Of a stretch of 64,000 nt of DNA, positions 26,860-37,815 are shown one piece after another. Origin of the DNA: Topomyia yanbarensis. Its lineage: Eukaryota; Arthropoda; Insecta; Diptera; Culicidae. The stretch's first letter is position 1, and every line of letters begins with the position of its first letter. The notes beneath the pieces were generated by a model. That model did no database searches, was not told the DNA's origin, and saw nothing but the letters and a program-made list of their open reading frames with translations. The stretch lies in assembly GCF_030247195.1 (NCBI RefSeq), contig NC_080672.1, forward strand, positions 65,265,771 to 65,329,770, read 5' to 3'. Both the position numbers and the translations under genes were made by a program.

Positions 26860-29800
26860 CCGTGAACGTCACACAGCTAAATCTTAACCATTGTGCAGCA
26901 GCCCAACAGCTGTTGTGGCAGTCGCTCTCGGAGTCGAGGACATTTCAAAGGATTTTACATTGACCAAAATTAATTTCACTCAAGCCCCCTTTTTCGCGTT
27001 AATCGCACAAACCAGATTTCGTTTCAATCCGGTTGAAACTAATATAGGGACTGAGGTTTCGGCGAAAAACTCGTTCTCGTCATCACCATTTATGAATTTT
27101 TCCCCCTTTGATCCCAACAGCCCGCGCCGCTACTGCAGGTGTACGTTTTTTTCTCCCCATAATCCATTCCAATCCATCACCGGTGACATTAATCATACCT
27201 ATGTTTGGTTTGATGGTGTACCCCGGGAAGGGAAACGTATGTGTTCCCGGGTGTCGCCCTCCTATCCGACCCGTACAACATCCCTGCCGGCAACGGTAAT
27301 TGGGTGTCGGACGGGTCTGAGATGGTGGCAATCTGTACAAGGGGACGGTTCCCGGTTCAAGAGGTAATACACTCCTCCGCCGAGGGTGTTGCGAGTGCCA
27401 AGATCAATGGTGTGTTCTATTGCAGCTGCTAAGCTCCACCAAGGTGGCTCATAGAACAGTTCAACCAGATGATCGACAGGCTCTCGTCAGACCTAGTGGA
27501 CCGGAAACCAGTAGTCATAGCGGGAGACTTTAACGCTTGGGCACTGGAGTGGGGCAGCCGCTGTACAAATAGCAGGGACCAAGCGCTAATGGAGGCGCTT
27601 GCGAAACTCGATACTGTGTTAGCTAACAAGGGCTCCGCTAGCACATTCCGTAGAAACGGGGTGGACGCATGGATTGACGTAACATTTGCCAGCCCGAGTC
27701 TGGTTCCAGGCATGGAATGGAGGGTAGACGAAGGCTACACCCATAGCGATCATTTAGCAATCCGCTTTAGGATCAACTATGGTGTGCAGCATCCGAGGGC
27801 GGGAGATCCCTGTCAGGTATGTGGGTGGAAGTCGAATCACTTCGATAGCGAAGCTTTCACCGCGGCCCTGGGACTGGAGGCCAACACCGACAGTCTAAGC
27901 GGGGATGCGCTGGTAGCTGTTCTATCACGCGCGTGCGACGCCACTATGCCGAGAAAAACCCTGCCAAGAAGCGGAAGATGACCGGTATACTGGTGGAGTG
28001 GCGAGATTGCAGCTCTACGATCAGCCTGCCTCAGAGCTAGACGTAGGATGCAAAGAGCTCGTACCGAGGATGCAAGAGAGAACCGCTGTGAAGTGATTCG
28101 AGCTGCGAAATTGGCCCTTAACAAGGCCATTAATACCAGCAAGAGAGCGTGTTTCGACAACCTGTGTGAGAGTGCCAACGCGAATCCGTGGGGTGACGCC
28201 TACAGGATTGTGATGGCCAAGACCAAAGGGGGCTCCTCACCCCCAGAACGGTCTCCGGACCGGTTGGCAACGATTATCGAAGCACTCTTCCCGTTTCGAG
28301 CGACAAGCGACGAATGAAGAACTACTCGCAGTGGCTAATTCCCTAGCAATGAACAAAGCTCCAGGGCTGGATGGAGTTCCAAACAGCGCTCTCAAGGCAG
28401 CGATCATAGCGAACCCGAACATGTTCAGGCTAGCTATGCAGAGATGCCTTGACAAGTGCCGCTTCCTCGATAGATAGAAAAGCAGAAATTGGTGTTGTTG
28501 CCGAAGCCCGGGAAGCCGCCAGGCGAGCCATCGGCATACAGACCAATCTGTTTGATCGACACGACTGGCAAATTGCTTGAGAGGATCATCCTCAACAGGC
28601 TAACCCCGTACTCAGAAAGCACGGACGGCCTGTCAAGTAACCAGTTTGATTTTCGAAAGAGTAAGTCCACAGTGGACGCTATCAACTCAGGGATAAAGAC
28701 TGCCGAGATAGCGGGAAAAGGCGAGGCATTCAAAACTGTGCGTTAGTGACACTTGACGTAAAGAACGCATTCAACAGCGCAAGTTGGGATGCCATCGCGC
28801 TCTCGTTACACCGGCTTAGCCTATCGGTGGGTCTGTACCGGATCCTGGAAAGTTACTTCCAGAACCGCGTACTGCTATACGAGACCGATGCTGGTCAGAA
28901 ATTACCGTCGGAGTCCCGCAGGGCTCGATCCTAGGCCCGGTGCTATGGAACCTCATGTATGACGGGGTTCTCAGACTAAAGTTCCCTCCTGGGGTCAAGA
29001 TCGTCGGCTTTGCCGACGAAGTAACGTTGGAGGTCTACAGGGAGTCAATCCCCGAGGTAGAACTAACCGCAGAACACGCGATCAACACGGTGGCGGAATG
29101 GATGAGCGCGAGAGGCCTGGAGGTCGCTCAGCATAAGACGACGGTGGTTATCGTCAACAACCGCAAGTCGTCACAACATGCAGTTATCCATGTGGTAGAA
29201 GTCGCGATCACTACACATAGGAGTCTGAAGTCTCTCGGAGTCATCATAGACGACAAGCTGACCCTTGGCAGTCACGTCGACTATACGTGGAAGAGAGCTT
29301 CGACTGCTGTTGCGTCATAGCCGCGTAGCCGTATCTATCCTCAGGTACGGCGATCCGTCGTGGTCAAGAGCACTGAGGGTAACCAGTTACCTACAGAAAC
29401 TGCAGAGCACCTACCGCGTGATGTGCCTCAGAGTGATATCTGCTTACCGCACGGTATCACACGATGCATCCTGCGTGATAGCGAGCATGATGCCAGTCGG
29501 GCTGGTCATCCGGGAAGATGAGGAGTGCTTTGAGCTACGTGGCAATAGAGGAGCCCGCGAGCGCACCAGGGTGGCTTGGGTCGCCAGATGGCAGCGTGAG
29601 TGGGATAACTCCTCGAAAGGTAGGTGGACCCACCGGCTGATACCTAACATATTGAGCTGGGTGGGTTGACCCCATGGGGAAGTTCACTTCCATCTGACAC
29701 AATTCCTGTCAGGCCATGGGGCACGCGGAGGTCACCGTCTGCCCTGACTGCCCAGGTGTAGACGAAACTGCCAAGCACATACTGTTCGTATGTCCTCGTT

Positions 29801-29973
29801 TCGACGTCGTGCTTGACGTCTGTGGCTGGGACACAACCCCTGATACCCTTATTCAGCGGATGTGTCAAGCGGTGGATAAGTGGAACGCAGTCTCGACTGC
29901 AACCACCCAGATTACCTGCAGGCTATATGGAATCTGGCGCACCGAGCAACAGACGACGGGCACGACTAACTAG
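26860..29973 (+). pseudogene. ORF2 (APE endonuclease + reverse transcriptase) of the R1-like element
   Basis: Endonuclease: VTQLNLNHCAAAQQLL from about 26,865, then a foreign insert of roughly 300 bp (about 26,940-27,248), then VALLSDPYNIP, GDFNAWALEWGS and SDHLAI. Linker and RT: WWSGEIAALR, NPWGDAYRIVMAK, NKAPGLDGVPNSALK, YRPICLIDTTGKLLERII, VTLDVKNAFNSASWD, GVPQGSILGPVLWN, then GFADE where the catalytic motif should be FADD (GAA at 29,018-29,020). The C-terminal zinc finger is CPDCPGVDETAKHILFVC. In-frame stops lie at 27,430, 27,979 and 29,667. Frameshifts lie near 28,305, 28,470, 28,740 and 28,905. A deletion with a frameshift lies near 29,320, and another deletion near 29,720. It cut and reverse-transcribed at target sites when intact. 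Confidence 0.85.
26940..27248. other. ~300-bp insertion inside the R1 endonuclease domain
   Basis: The endonuclease reading ...LLWQSLSESR stops making sense at 26,940 and resumes with VALLSDPY at 27,253. Family proteins have these blocks only a few residues apart. The inserted sequence is AT-richer than the element and contains no recognised ORF. Its right edge contains the near-palindrome CCCGGGAAGG...TTCCCGGG. No clear target duplication was identified, so the class is unknown. Confidence 0.55.
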
Positions 29974-29986
29974 TGTTTGGTTAGTT

Positions 29987-30739
29987 TAGTGGTTTTCAAC
30001 CTTTTCGTTTCATGGATCGCTTTCCGAATATTGATCCCCATGATGTACCCCTTTCTGAAAATTGTTTACCGTCATTACCCTGTAGGGTTGCTACCTCTCC
30101 GGGTTTGACCCGCAGGCTCCAGTTTTCGGAGATGATCTCATTGCCTCCGGGTTTTGCATCTATTTCTCCGAGTATAGTGATAAGATGAATAATTTTAACT
30201 CAATACGCTCAAATGAGTTCCTTCGGTGTTAATGTTGACTGCTCCAGAAGCGGATCTTAACTGTTGGCTAGGTAGAAAAGATTTGCTACTTTGTTGGAAC
30301 CTTCCTAGCGACTGTAATGACGAATAACCGAAAGTTTTGCGCCCAGCAAAAATTTCGGAAGACACTGCAGTGTGCTTCACCGATGCTACCGCTTTCCTGC
30401 CTGCTTCACGGTACTTAGCTGTGGCAGAGAGCAATGGTTGTTCGGCTGCTCCTCCACAGCGTGAGTGGCCGGTGCTTTTAGATTTTTGTCGTTAGCCAGG
30501 GAAATGAAATTTCACACCTATTTATGGTGGACAATACGGTTTACAAACGCGATAAATTTACAGCTAATAAGGAAAGCTCAAAGTAGTGGTGTACATCATG
30601 CTTTGCCAAAACAAAACAACAAACGGTCAATGTGAGTCAATTTTGATTTTAACAAGTTAAAATTTGTCCCGCATAATTCACCCCAACAATCGTCCAATTT
30701 ACCCCTGGGGGTGAATTCACCCCCGGTTGAAAACCACTG
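29987..30739. mobile_element. hAT-type non-autonomous element with 8-bp TSD
   Basis: Terminal inverted repeats are TAGTGGTTTTCAACC at 29,987-30,001 and its complement GGTTGAAAACCACTG at 30,725-30,739, differing only at the first base. The flanking 8-bp direct repeats GGTTAGTT lie at 29,979-29,986 and 30,740-30,747. This TIR and TSD length are typical of hAT elements. At 753 bp and with no transposase frame it is non-autonomous. It sits just after the stop codon of the R1 ORF2, in its 3' UTR. Confidence 0.92.
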
Positions 30740-30747
30740 GGTTAGTT

Positions 30748-30890
30748 GGAGCGGAAAGGGCCGAGCGCAAAAAAAGTGAGTGAATGGTCTGTTCATGCTG
30801 CGGCAGGTTTGGCGCAGCGACTGGCAACCGTGTAAGGGGTAAACCTAGCCACCCCGAAGCAAGGCAGAAGAGCGAGTGTATAGGCGTATA
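30748..30890 (+). mobile_element. R1 3' UTR segment between two insertions
   Basis: GC-richer sequence beginning GGAGCGGAAAGGGCC. It resumes the R1 3' UTR after the hAT insertion and is broken off at GTATA (30,890) by the next element. Its continuation TATGTGGACTGCC is found at 32,879. Confidence 0.75.
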
Positions 30891-32878
30891 TGGTCAAGGC
30901 TCCAAAAATGGCAACCACAGGCGAAATTTTTTTTATCGAATTTTGCGTCAAACTGTTTGTTTTTCGTATGTATATAACCTCTAATATTAAAAATAGGAAT
31001 GGTGAGCCCAGAAAAAATTCTGTTATTTATAAAAGTTTGTTGATGCTACTTGCATGACATGAAAATGACTAAAAGACCGTAAGGAGTTAAAAATGTGCAC
31101 AAAATGCATATTTTCAACTTTTTTCCTAGAACCACATTTTTCCATCGTAGTCTAATTTAAATTTGATGATATTGCTTGAAAAATGGAGATGAATATAGAT
31201 AAATGCTTATTTTCAATTGTGAAGTAATGGAAACCATATAACTTGTAACGTGACAGATCAAAAATTCGAAAAAGTTTTGTGGACCACACTAAAAGCATGC
31301 ATACAATGTCTAACCTATATTTTTTCTTACTACTTTGAGTCTACTTTTTGAAATTGTATTGTGAAAACCTTGAAGTTTTCTTCATTTTTGAGAAAACACA
31401 GTTGATCTTATATAACGTGACAGATGTTTTCTGCTGTGAAGCAATTCCATCAAGTTTGATTCAATTACGTCAAAAATGGTGACCATCTTCGATTCTAATG
31501 AAACCTTTTACATTTCATCTTTATGGGAGACTAAATATTTTGCATTATTAAACAAACAATTTTTATTCAAGAGTAATATTCAAAAAGGGCGTACCAGACT
31601 TTGAATGCACTACTTTCAAAATATATTGTTCGAAAATCGCCATTGGTGCAGCAAAACTATATGATAGCGAGTTCTAGGGAATCAATTCTTCTGTGTGAAT
31701 ATTTTTTGGTCAAATTTTTCAGTAAGAAAACAAAAAAATGTTAAATATACAATTCCAAAAAACAATGATATTTGATAGCGAAAACCTAAAATTAAAGAAA
31801 CTGTAATTACATTATTAGGAAGCTATTAGTAAGGAAGCATTTTTAACTTCATATATGCTTCTAAATTTCTTAGTATTTGCCAGTCATAATTTAAATTTTC
31901 TTATACAATACTAATACTAAATATAATTTCGAAGCAAATTGCTCTTAAGAAAAAATTTCCGAAACATTTTGATTTTTTATTCAACAAAAATATCTAGTAG
32001 TGAAAATACGCCCTTTTAATAAATGACCCACAGGTACCAAACGCAAAAACATAACACGTTTAAAATTTAATTGCTAATAAAAAATGTTTAAAATATAATT
32101 GCATTGTAGAGAAAATAACAATAAAAGGATTTAACATATTTCAAAAATTCTTTAATTTTTAAGTTTTAATTTTTTAATTTTATTTTAATTTTTTTTCTTT
32201 AAATTATTTAATTATGGAATGTATTTCAAAATGGGTTTTCAATTCAAAATTCACATGAAAAATTGTGCTTCAAAATGCAGGTGTTTTTAAGTTATTTTAG
32301 ATTTTTTCGACATAAATTACGACCTTTTCATAAGTTGTTCACGTTTGTTCATCAAAACCAATATGTTTTTCAAAATAAACATGAAATTTCCCGTTAATAT
32401 TCAGTTGCCAGACCAAGGATGATTTGTGCACGACTGTCTCGATATGCTTGCTTCAATAAAAATATAGAACTGTAACGTGACAGATTCTGGTTGTAACATG
32501 ACAGATCATTGAGAATACTCCATAAAATCGAAAACAAAGTTTTTCTTCAGGAAAACTATATTTCAAACTCTTCCTTGTTTTCCAAGCTTCAACTTAAAAC
32601 TGTGTTTATGCAAATTTGGGGGCCAACGGAACAGACTTTTTCAATTTAGTCTGGCAACCTCCAAACTAACTGCGAAAATTTTGTAACGTGACAGACGTAT
32701 TAAAATGACAATAACACGAAAACCGTTCATGTTAGAAAAAAACTTTCTGTAGAAAAAATGTGCGGTTTAGTGACCTTAATAATGTGCAGTTGGGATAGAA
32801 TCTGATTTTATCGTTTTTACTGACTTATCATATGAAATATGCGTAAAAATGTAACGTGACAGACAGAAGCCTTGACCA
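30891..32878. mobile_element. 2.0-kb TIR element with six internal TGTAACGTGACAGA motifs
   Basis: The ends are TGGTCAAGGCT (30,891) and AGCCTTGACCA (32,868-32,878), a perfect 11-bp inverted repeat, flanked by TA on both sides. The interior is very AT-rich with no long ORF. It contains the motif TGTAACGTGACAGA or a one-base variant at about 31,244, 31,411, 32,471, 32,492, 32,682 and 32,850, all in the same orientation. Repeated internal motifs are typical of transposase binding sites. The superfamily is not assigned. Confidence 0.85.
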
Positions 32879-33449
32879 TATGTGGACTGCCTCATGCCAA
32901 GATGGGAGGGTCGTAGCGTAGTATGTTGGGACTTAGCTATTGATACCTCGTGGCGTGGCAGAGGAGCGAAAGGGTGAGCATCCAAGTCAGTCTCACACGG
33001 TATGTTAAGGGTGAGCACAAAAGTAAGCCTCACAAGGTATGGAAACGGTGAGCACCCAAGTAAGCCTCACATGGTATACCAGAAGTGGGGCCTAAGAAAA
33101 ATGTCCCACAAGGGATGCCAGGGGGAGCGACAGAGGTGTAATAGAGTGGTACGATTGAGAGTGAACCAGGTGATAGGGTGAGCATCCAAGTCAGCCTCAC
33201 ATGGTATGTTAGAGGCGAGCACAAAAGTAAACCTAGCAAGGAATGAAAAAGGCGAACACAAAAGTAAGCCTTATGTGGAGTGTTAGAGAGTGAATCAAGG
33301 TGTGATAGAGAGAGCACCCAAGTAAGCCTCATACAGGACGTATGAACGCGTGAGCGAGAGTGAATGAGTACATCAAGTACAGCCATCCCCCCAGGAGTAA
33401 TATCGAGAGGTAGTCCCTGGGGGGAACAATGGCGGCACCCAATGGAGTT
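32879..33449 (+). repeat. R1 3' UTR with ~38-bp degenerate sub-repeats
   Basis: Resumes the R1 3' UTR. Between about 32,967 and 33,335 there are about seven degenerate copies of a block like GGTGAGCACCCAAGTAAGCC followed by TCACAAGGTATG. The segment ends at ATGGAGTT (33,442-33,449), the left target duplication of the following hAT. The minus-strand frames at 32,776-33,386 are translations of these repeats and not genes. Confidence 0.75.
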
Positions 33450-33722
33450 CAGTAGGGGAGACTGAGGAGACTTGATCCCCTTTTTTATTTTTCAATCCTA
33501 CTCCGTGGAATGATACAAAAACTATGTATTTTTTGTAGTTTTATATTGTTTCTAGGGTTGACTGATAATAATAAAAAAATTACATGGAAATATTATACTG
33601 GACATGAGCTATGAGCATTTTTGGAAAACAACAAAAAACTGGAAAATTCTTTGATTAGTGGAAACTCGATCCCTAATTTGGGGACACTTGATTATTTTTG
33701 AAAACGTGTTTAAAAGAGCATG

Positions 33723-34079
33723 TAGGGTAATAAGCCTATTTTTACCCTTTTTCTATTATCACCCTACCCATCTGAAGCCTTTGGTTAGAGCAGCGTCTGC
33801 CATCTTTGCTCAACGCATTGGCTCAAATGGTGTTGCGGTAATTGAGGTACTCGATTTGAGTTTTTGCTGCGCTCAAACAGAAGATTTTGACCATTCTCAA
33901 AACAATTTTGTTATTATTTTGGCTCTTAATAAAAGGCGAATGACCTTAAGGCTAAAACCTGTATAATCGAAATAAAAAATGGCTCCTAATAACAAAGCAA
34001 AGAAGCTGAAATAATAGAATCAATAATGAAATAATGTGGTACCCTCCCTAATAGGACAAAAATAGGTACCTAACCCCAT
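33723..34079. mobile_element. MITE nested in the TA-flanked element
   Basis: Inverted ends: GGGTAATAAGCCTATTTTTA on the left, against GGGTTAGGTACCTATTTTTG... read from the right (complement of about 34,040-34,079). The core contains GTTAGAGCAGCGTCTGCCAT and CAACGCATTGGCTCAAATGG, shared with a second copy at 52,275-52,575. A SINE tail has inserted into this copy. Confidence 0.68.
33933..33979 (+). mobile_element. 5'-truncated SINE tail with 13-bp TSD
   Basis: The 3' end of the tRNA-derived SINE only: GGCGAATGACCTTAAGG, then TATAATCGAAATAAAAAA. It is flanked by TGGCTCTTAATAA (33,920-33,932) and TGGCTCCTAATAA (33,980-33,992), a 13-bp duplication with one mismatch. This is the signature of target-primed retroposition with early 5' termination. 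Confidence 0.85.
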
Positions 34080-34834
34080 TTAATGTTATAAATGTATTGT
34101 GTTATTGATTAAATTGTTGTGATTACATATTACTATTTTTGTTACTACATGTTACGCATCTCTCACCTGATTTTTTTACGATTTCCCCAAATCTCTGTGC
34201 AATTATTTGAAAGCTGTCGTTATTATGGTTGAGGAACGTCAAATGTGGGATGCATGGTTGCTACGTATACTGTTGTAAACAATTACAGTTAAGTTTCTGT
34301 ACGATTAAACGTTCATTTTTGACAGTATTTTTTGTTATTTTATGGCAACAATGACTTCAATTGTTCTGGTGTGAATTTGGTTGTTTTCAGTGGTGTGTAT
34401 GAAGCATGGCGAAGGGGATCAAATCTCCACAAATTTGAAGGGATCAAGTGAACCCATAGCATCTATTTCAGCAAACTTTAGTACAAGTATAGTTGAACAA
34501 AAAAATCAGCTCGATCATAACGTATTCATATAATTGACATTCTCCTGTAATTCTGTATGCAAAAATATAGTATGTAGCGGGTGACTTTATCAATTGCATA
34601 AAAGTTTGAAAATTTATAAAATAAATCTTCTTCAGTTCTTCCGAGATTTTTTTCTTTGAATCGGTAAAAATTCGGTAACACATGTCCAATTTATTTTCTT
34701 GTGTTAAAGAAACTTATGTTTAGATAAAACTGCGCAACTTTCTAGTATATTCGATTAATGTATTCTGATCTGCCTTCGAGTTACAATGATGGGATCAAGT
34801 CTCCCCGGGGATCAAGTCTCCTCAGTCTCCCCTA

Positions 34835-36640
34835 CCGTCTTTACGCATGGGTACACTGGGCCAGGGCCAGGGGCCCCGGGCTTTTAGGGGCCCCCAACTT
34901 AGGGTGAATTAGAATCAGTCTGAAGGCTTTGTTCAAAAAAAAAAATAGTAGCATTCAATTGTTTGCAACTCTATAGCGTGTGGGTAATAATGGATCATTT
35001 TAAGAGCATCAGACAATCAAACGAAGTTATGGTAGTGGCAGGAAACGAGGTACTGCATGACTAGGATGGTATTGGACAAATTCAAGCGTCAGCCCAACAT
35101 TTCGATTCAAGTTTCAATTCATTTTGAGCAAAAACAATGAAATGTTTTCTACAACATATAGAAAGTTCGAAAGACACCAACCAGGAGCGGCAACCAACAA
35201 GATGGCAAAATTTTTACAAGAAAGCAGTACAGAAAGTGGAATAGAAAGATGTCGAAATTCGGTACACAATCCTTGTTTGGCAAGCGATCGGCGCATGTGG
35301 CAAATTTTCATTTCTTCATTACATCAGGGATTGTACACTTAATTTTTTCTGCCGCATCTCAGCTTTTTTCGCACCTTTTGCCGAAATCTCAAAAGCTGAG
35401 CACTCAGTAAACAGTTTTTTGAGATCTCAGTAAACATGGCGTTTGATAGCTGACACTCGCAAAATATTTCACCGAAAATTAGCAAAAAATCTCACTTTGC
35501 TTAGATTTCGGTTTCTAAATTTGCTGACTACACAGCTATTGGAAAATTGCCGATGCGAATTCAGTGTGTGTGAATGGACAAATCTAGATGAAAACCTCTA
35601 AAAAGGAATCCTGGACTTCTTTAGGTCTCAATATACTTTCGCGGCCAGTTTAGGCATTCTCCACTATGCCGTCGTAATCTGGTACAGTACCAATTATGTT
35701 ATTTTTGTATGACAATCCGCCCTATCAAAAATATTTTAGGCCGTCAGAATCAGGAATCAGAATATACTGGCTCAAATGGAACGTATTCCGTAGGTAGTCA
35801 AGGATATGTGCAGCATGCATTCGATGTGTTTCCTATTTCGATTGGTATTGAAATGATGTTTTTAAATTCAATTTTTTATTCATTTATGCTTGAGTTTACA
35901 TTTTATATAATATTGCAGTCTATGTGATATAGCATATGATTATCGTCTTTGATGAGCTTCGTTGGTAGATGGTTGCATCTCTGATTATGAATGATCTCCT
36001 AAAAGTTGTGGTAATGAATTATTGAAATGAATTGTGTTGCTCATATCAATTGGTTCGAGTAATTTCGATGTTTTGCTATGTTTATTTGTTTAAGTAACAA
36101 TGAAGGTATTGAATATTTGTACTTTCGAAAGGTGAAAGGACTAATTATTGTTATTATTTTTTTACTTTGGTCTCTTTCTGCACTGAGTGCTTATCACCGA
36201 CACCAGAGACTTGCCACTTAACTACTAGCGCCGTCTTTGAGATACTAATTCGTTAAATTAGAAAATACTAATATTGCTTATAATGTACTATCTTCGCCTC
36301 TCAGAACCGTTTACTACAAAAGAAAGCACAAATTTTCTGTCAGAATATGTAACAAAAATCTACTTCACCATCAATTTTTGCAAGAAGAGACACTATTTCA
36401 AAGAATCGTTCTATTTCTGCGGTGAAAAGTGCGAGTATCTAAAATGGATGAACCTCTAAGCGCACAATTTGATTTGACATAAAATCGATTGGTTTCAATG
36501 GCTGCAATATTCAATATTGTCATCTGTAAATGTAGTTGAATCATGATTGAAAAAATGTCGCTTTTTTATAAAGCTGGCAATTGACTTTATCCAGCTGCAT
36601 CATATCAGGAACAGTAAGAAATTGAGAACAACATTATACG
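34835..36640. other. hAT interior, no assignable gene
   Basis: Holds the hAT subterminal GC-rich repeats (to about 34,900), an unassigned frame at 35,124-35,342, a dispersed repeat (35,331-35,560) shared in part with 25,275, and at about 35,735-35,790 a minus-strand copy of the 3' end of the retrotransposon seen at 47,068-49,847 (GAATCAGGAATCAG followed by TGGCTCAAATGG). The rest is AT-rich with no feature seen. Confidence 0.5.
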
Positions 36641-36652
36641 AATCAATGTAAC

Positions 36653-36829
36653 TTTTTTTTTTTTTTTTATTTCGATTATAGAGGTTTTAACCTTAAGGTC
36701 ATTCGCCTCTTCGGGTTAGAAAAATCTCTTATGAAAAACTTCTAACCCTATGTGTGGGGTCGGGACTCGAACCCAGGTGCGCTGCGTACAAGGCAATCAA
36801 TTTACCAACTACGCTACGCCCACCCCCAC
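36653..36829 (-). mobile_element. full-length tRNA-derived SINE (Feilai-like), 15-bp TSD
   Basis: Minus-strand copy with a T-rich start (the A tail), TTTCGATTATAGAGG, CCTTAAGGTCATTCGCC, then the tRNA-related head containing GGACTCGAACCC (complement of a B box) and ACCAACTACGCTACGCC (complement of an A box). The duplications ATCAATGTAACTTTT (36,642-36,656, merging with the tail) and ATCAATGTAAC-TTTT (36,830-36,844) flank it. Pol III-transcribed and mobilised by a partner LINE when active. Confidence 0.92.
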
Positions 36830-36844
36830 ATCAATGTAACTTTT

Positions 36845-37469
36845 GTAAATCACGTAGTCGTCATCTATTAACAAATAGGATTTTATTGGCTAAATATTGC
36901 TAAACATTTTTCCTAGATTGTCATAGTGTAAGGACAATTATTGAATGAATCGTCGACATTGTAGTGTTGATGTTTAACCCGCCTTACTCCATCATCCCTC
37001 ATTATTGACGGAGGCACTCTTCAGTTTCAAACATCGTCTTAGACTTAGGTCAATGAAAGTCAGATTATATCATATGGGGAACAAATAACGCAACTCTATA
37101 CGCAGCTCACCTGAGTTCGAACTCCCACAACCGCATATAGTGTGTTAGGACATTTGCCAATTTCGGTCAGATTGGTCAGAAATGCTAATATCTTTTTAAG
37201 ATCTATCAAAATTATCCTCCGTTTTTCGACCGTACCTGGAAAATTACAATGATGGAAACATTAAATTTGTTCTCCATATATTTTGATTTCTATAGTATTT
37301 TTAATACTTTCACATAGTTAAATATATCTCAAAGTGGTGTTGATGGTTCCCTGATGCTGGGGATCATTTTTAGATCATACTACTCTACAGCAATTTATAC
37401 CTGTTGAATTATAGGGGCCCCTCAGTTCAGTTGTGCCCAGGGGCCCCGAGTGGTCTTAAGACGGCTCTG
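36845..37469. other. right part of the hAT interior
   Basis: No gene seen. AT-rich until the subterminal GC-rich repeats with GGGGCCCC at about 37,414 and 37,440, ending at the hAT terminus 37,469. Confidence 0.5.
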
Positions 37470-37775
37470 ATGGAGTTTAGTCGGTATTAATGGCTGCATC
37501 ACCATTAGAGCCCGACACACCCCCAGTGCACCCCGTGTGGTAGCTTGGCATCTACTAATAGCACGTGTACTGGGCTAGTACACAAATGTATTCTCCATTG
37601 TAAAAAAAAGTTATAGATATCTTTTTTCCTTTTTTTATTTCGACTATGTTAGTCACATTTTATTTTTTACATTTTAACGACATTCAATTAGCTAGAGATT
37701 ACTGGGTAGGGAAAGTTATGAAAATTAGAGCCATAGTACTCAAGGGAGAGCAAGGATGTGAAGTAAACTCATCTC

Positions 37776-37815
37776 AGTTGTGCCTAGGGGCCCCGTGTAG
37801 TCTTAAGATGGCCCC
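37776..37815. mobile_element. second copy of a hAT right terminus
   Basis: TCAGTTGTGCCTAGGGGCCC followed by CGTGTAGTCTTAAGATGGCCCC closely resembles 37,427-37,469, the right end of the 4-kb hAT. It is therefore a solo or degraded end of the same family about 350 bp downstream. GGTTCTGCTAA occurs just after it and again at 37,857, possibly a local duplication. Confidence 0.6.

Larger units (their letters stand above)
33455..34832. mobile_element. TA-flanked TIR element (Tc1/mariner-like MITE), perfect 26-bp TIRs
   Basis: Begins GGGGAGACTGAGGAGACTTG and ends with the exact 26-bp complement at 34,807-34,832. TA dinucleotides flank it at 33,453-33,454 and 34,833-34,834, the standard Tc1/mariner target. 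Further imperfect copies of GGGATCAAGT...CTCC occur internally near 34,411, 34,440 and 34,788. There is no transposase ORF. The identity of the two ends suggests recent insertion. It is inserted within the terminal repeat of the hAT above. Confidence 0.9.
33450..37469. mobile_element. 4-kb hAT-type element with 8-bp TSD, itself multiply interrupted
   Basis: The left end CAG (33,450-33,452) is separated from its continuation CCGTCTTTACGC (34,835) by a TA-flanked insertion. The right end reads GTCTTAAGACGGCTCTG, so the restored inverted ends agree as CAG(TA)CCGTCTT against CAGAGCCGTCTT. The flanking 8-bp duplications ATGGAGTT lie at 33,442-33,449 and 37,470-37,477. Subterminal GGGGCCCC blocks occur at both ends (about 34,872-34,895 and 37,414-37,447). 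No transposase is recognised; the frame at 35,124-35,342 is unassigned. Inserts seen are the element at 33,455-34,832, a SINE at 36,653-36,829 and a retrotransposon 3' end near 35,740. Confidence 0.82.
25740..37609 (+). mobile_element. R1-clade non-LTR retrotransposon, dead, split by nested insertions
   Basis: Reassembled in order from: ORF1 (about 25,827-26,800), ORF2 endonuclease and reverse transcriptase (about 26,860-29,973), 3' UTR pieces 29,974-29,986, 30,748-30,890, 32,879-33,449 and 37,478-37,609, and a short A-rich end near 37,601. The UTR pieces join sensibly only if the insertions at 29,987-30,739, 30,891-32,878 and 33,450-37,469 are removed; each of these is flanked by a target duplication. 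The 5' limit is uncertain. The ORF2 architecture (APE endonuclease, RT, C-terminal CCHC, no RNase H) fits the R1 clade. The element cannot encode an active protein. Confidence 0.8.
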
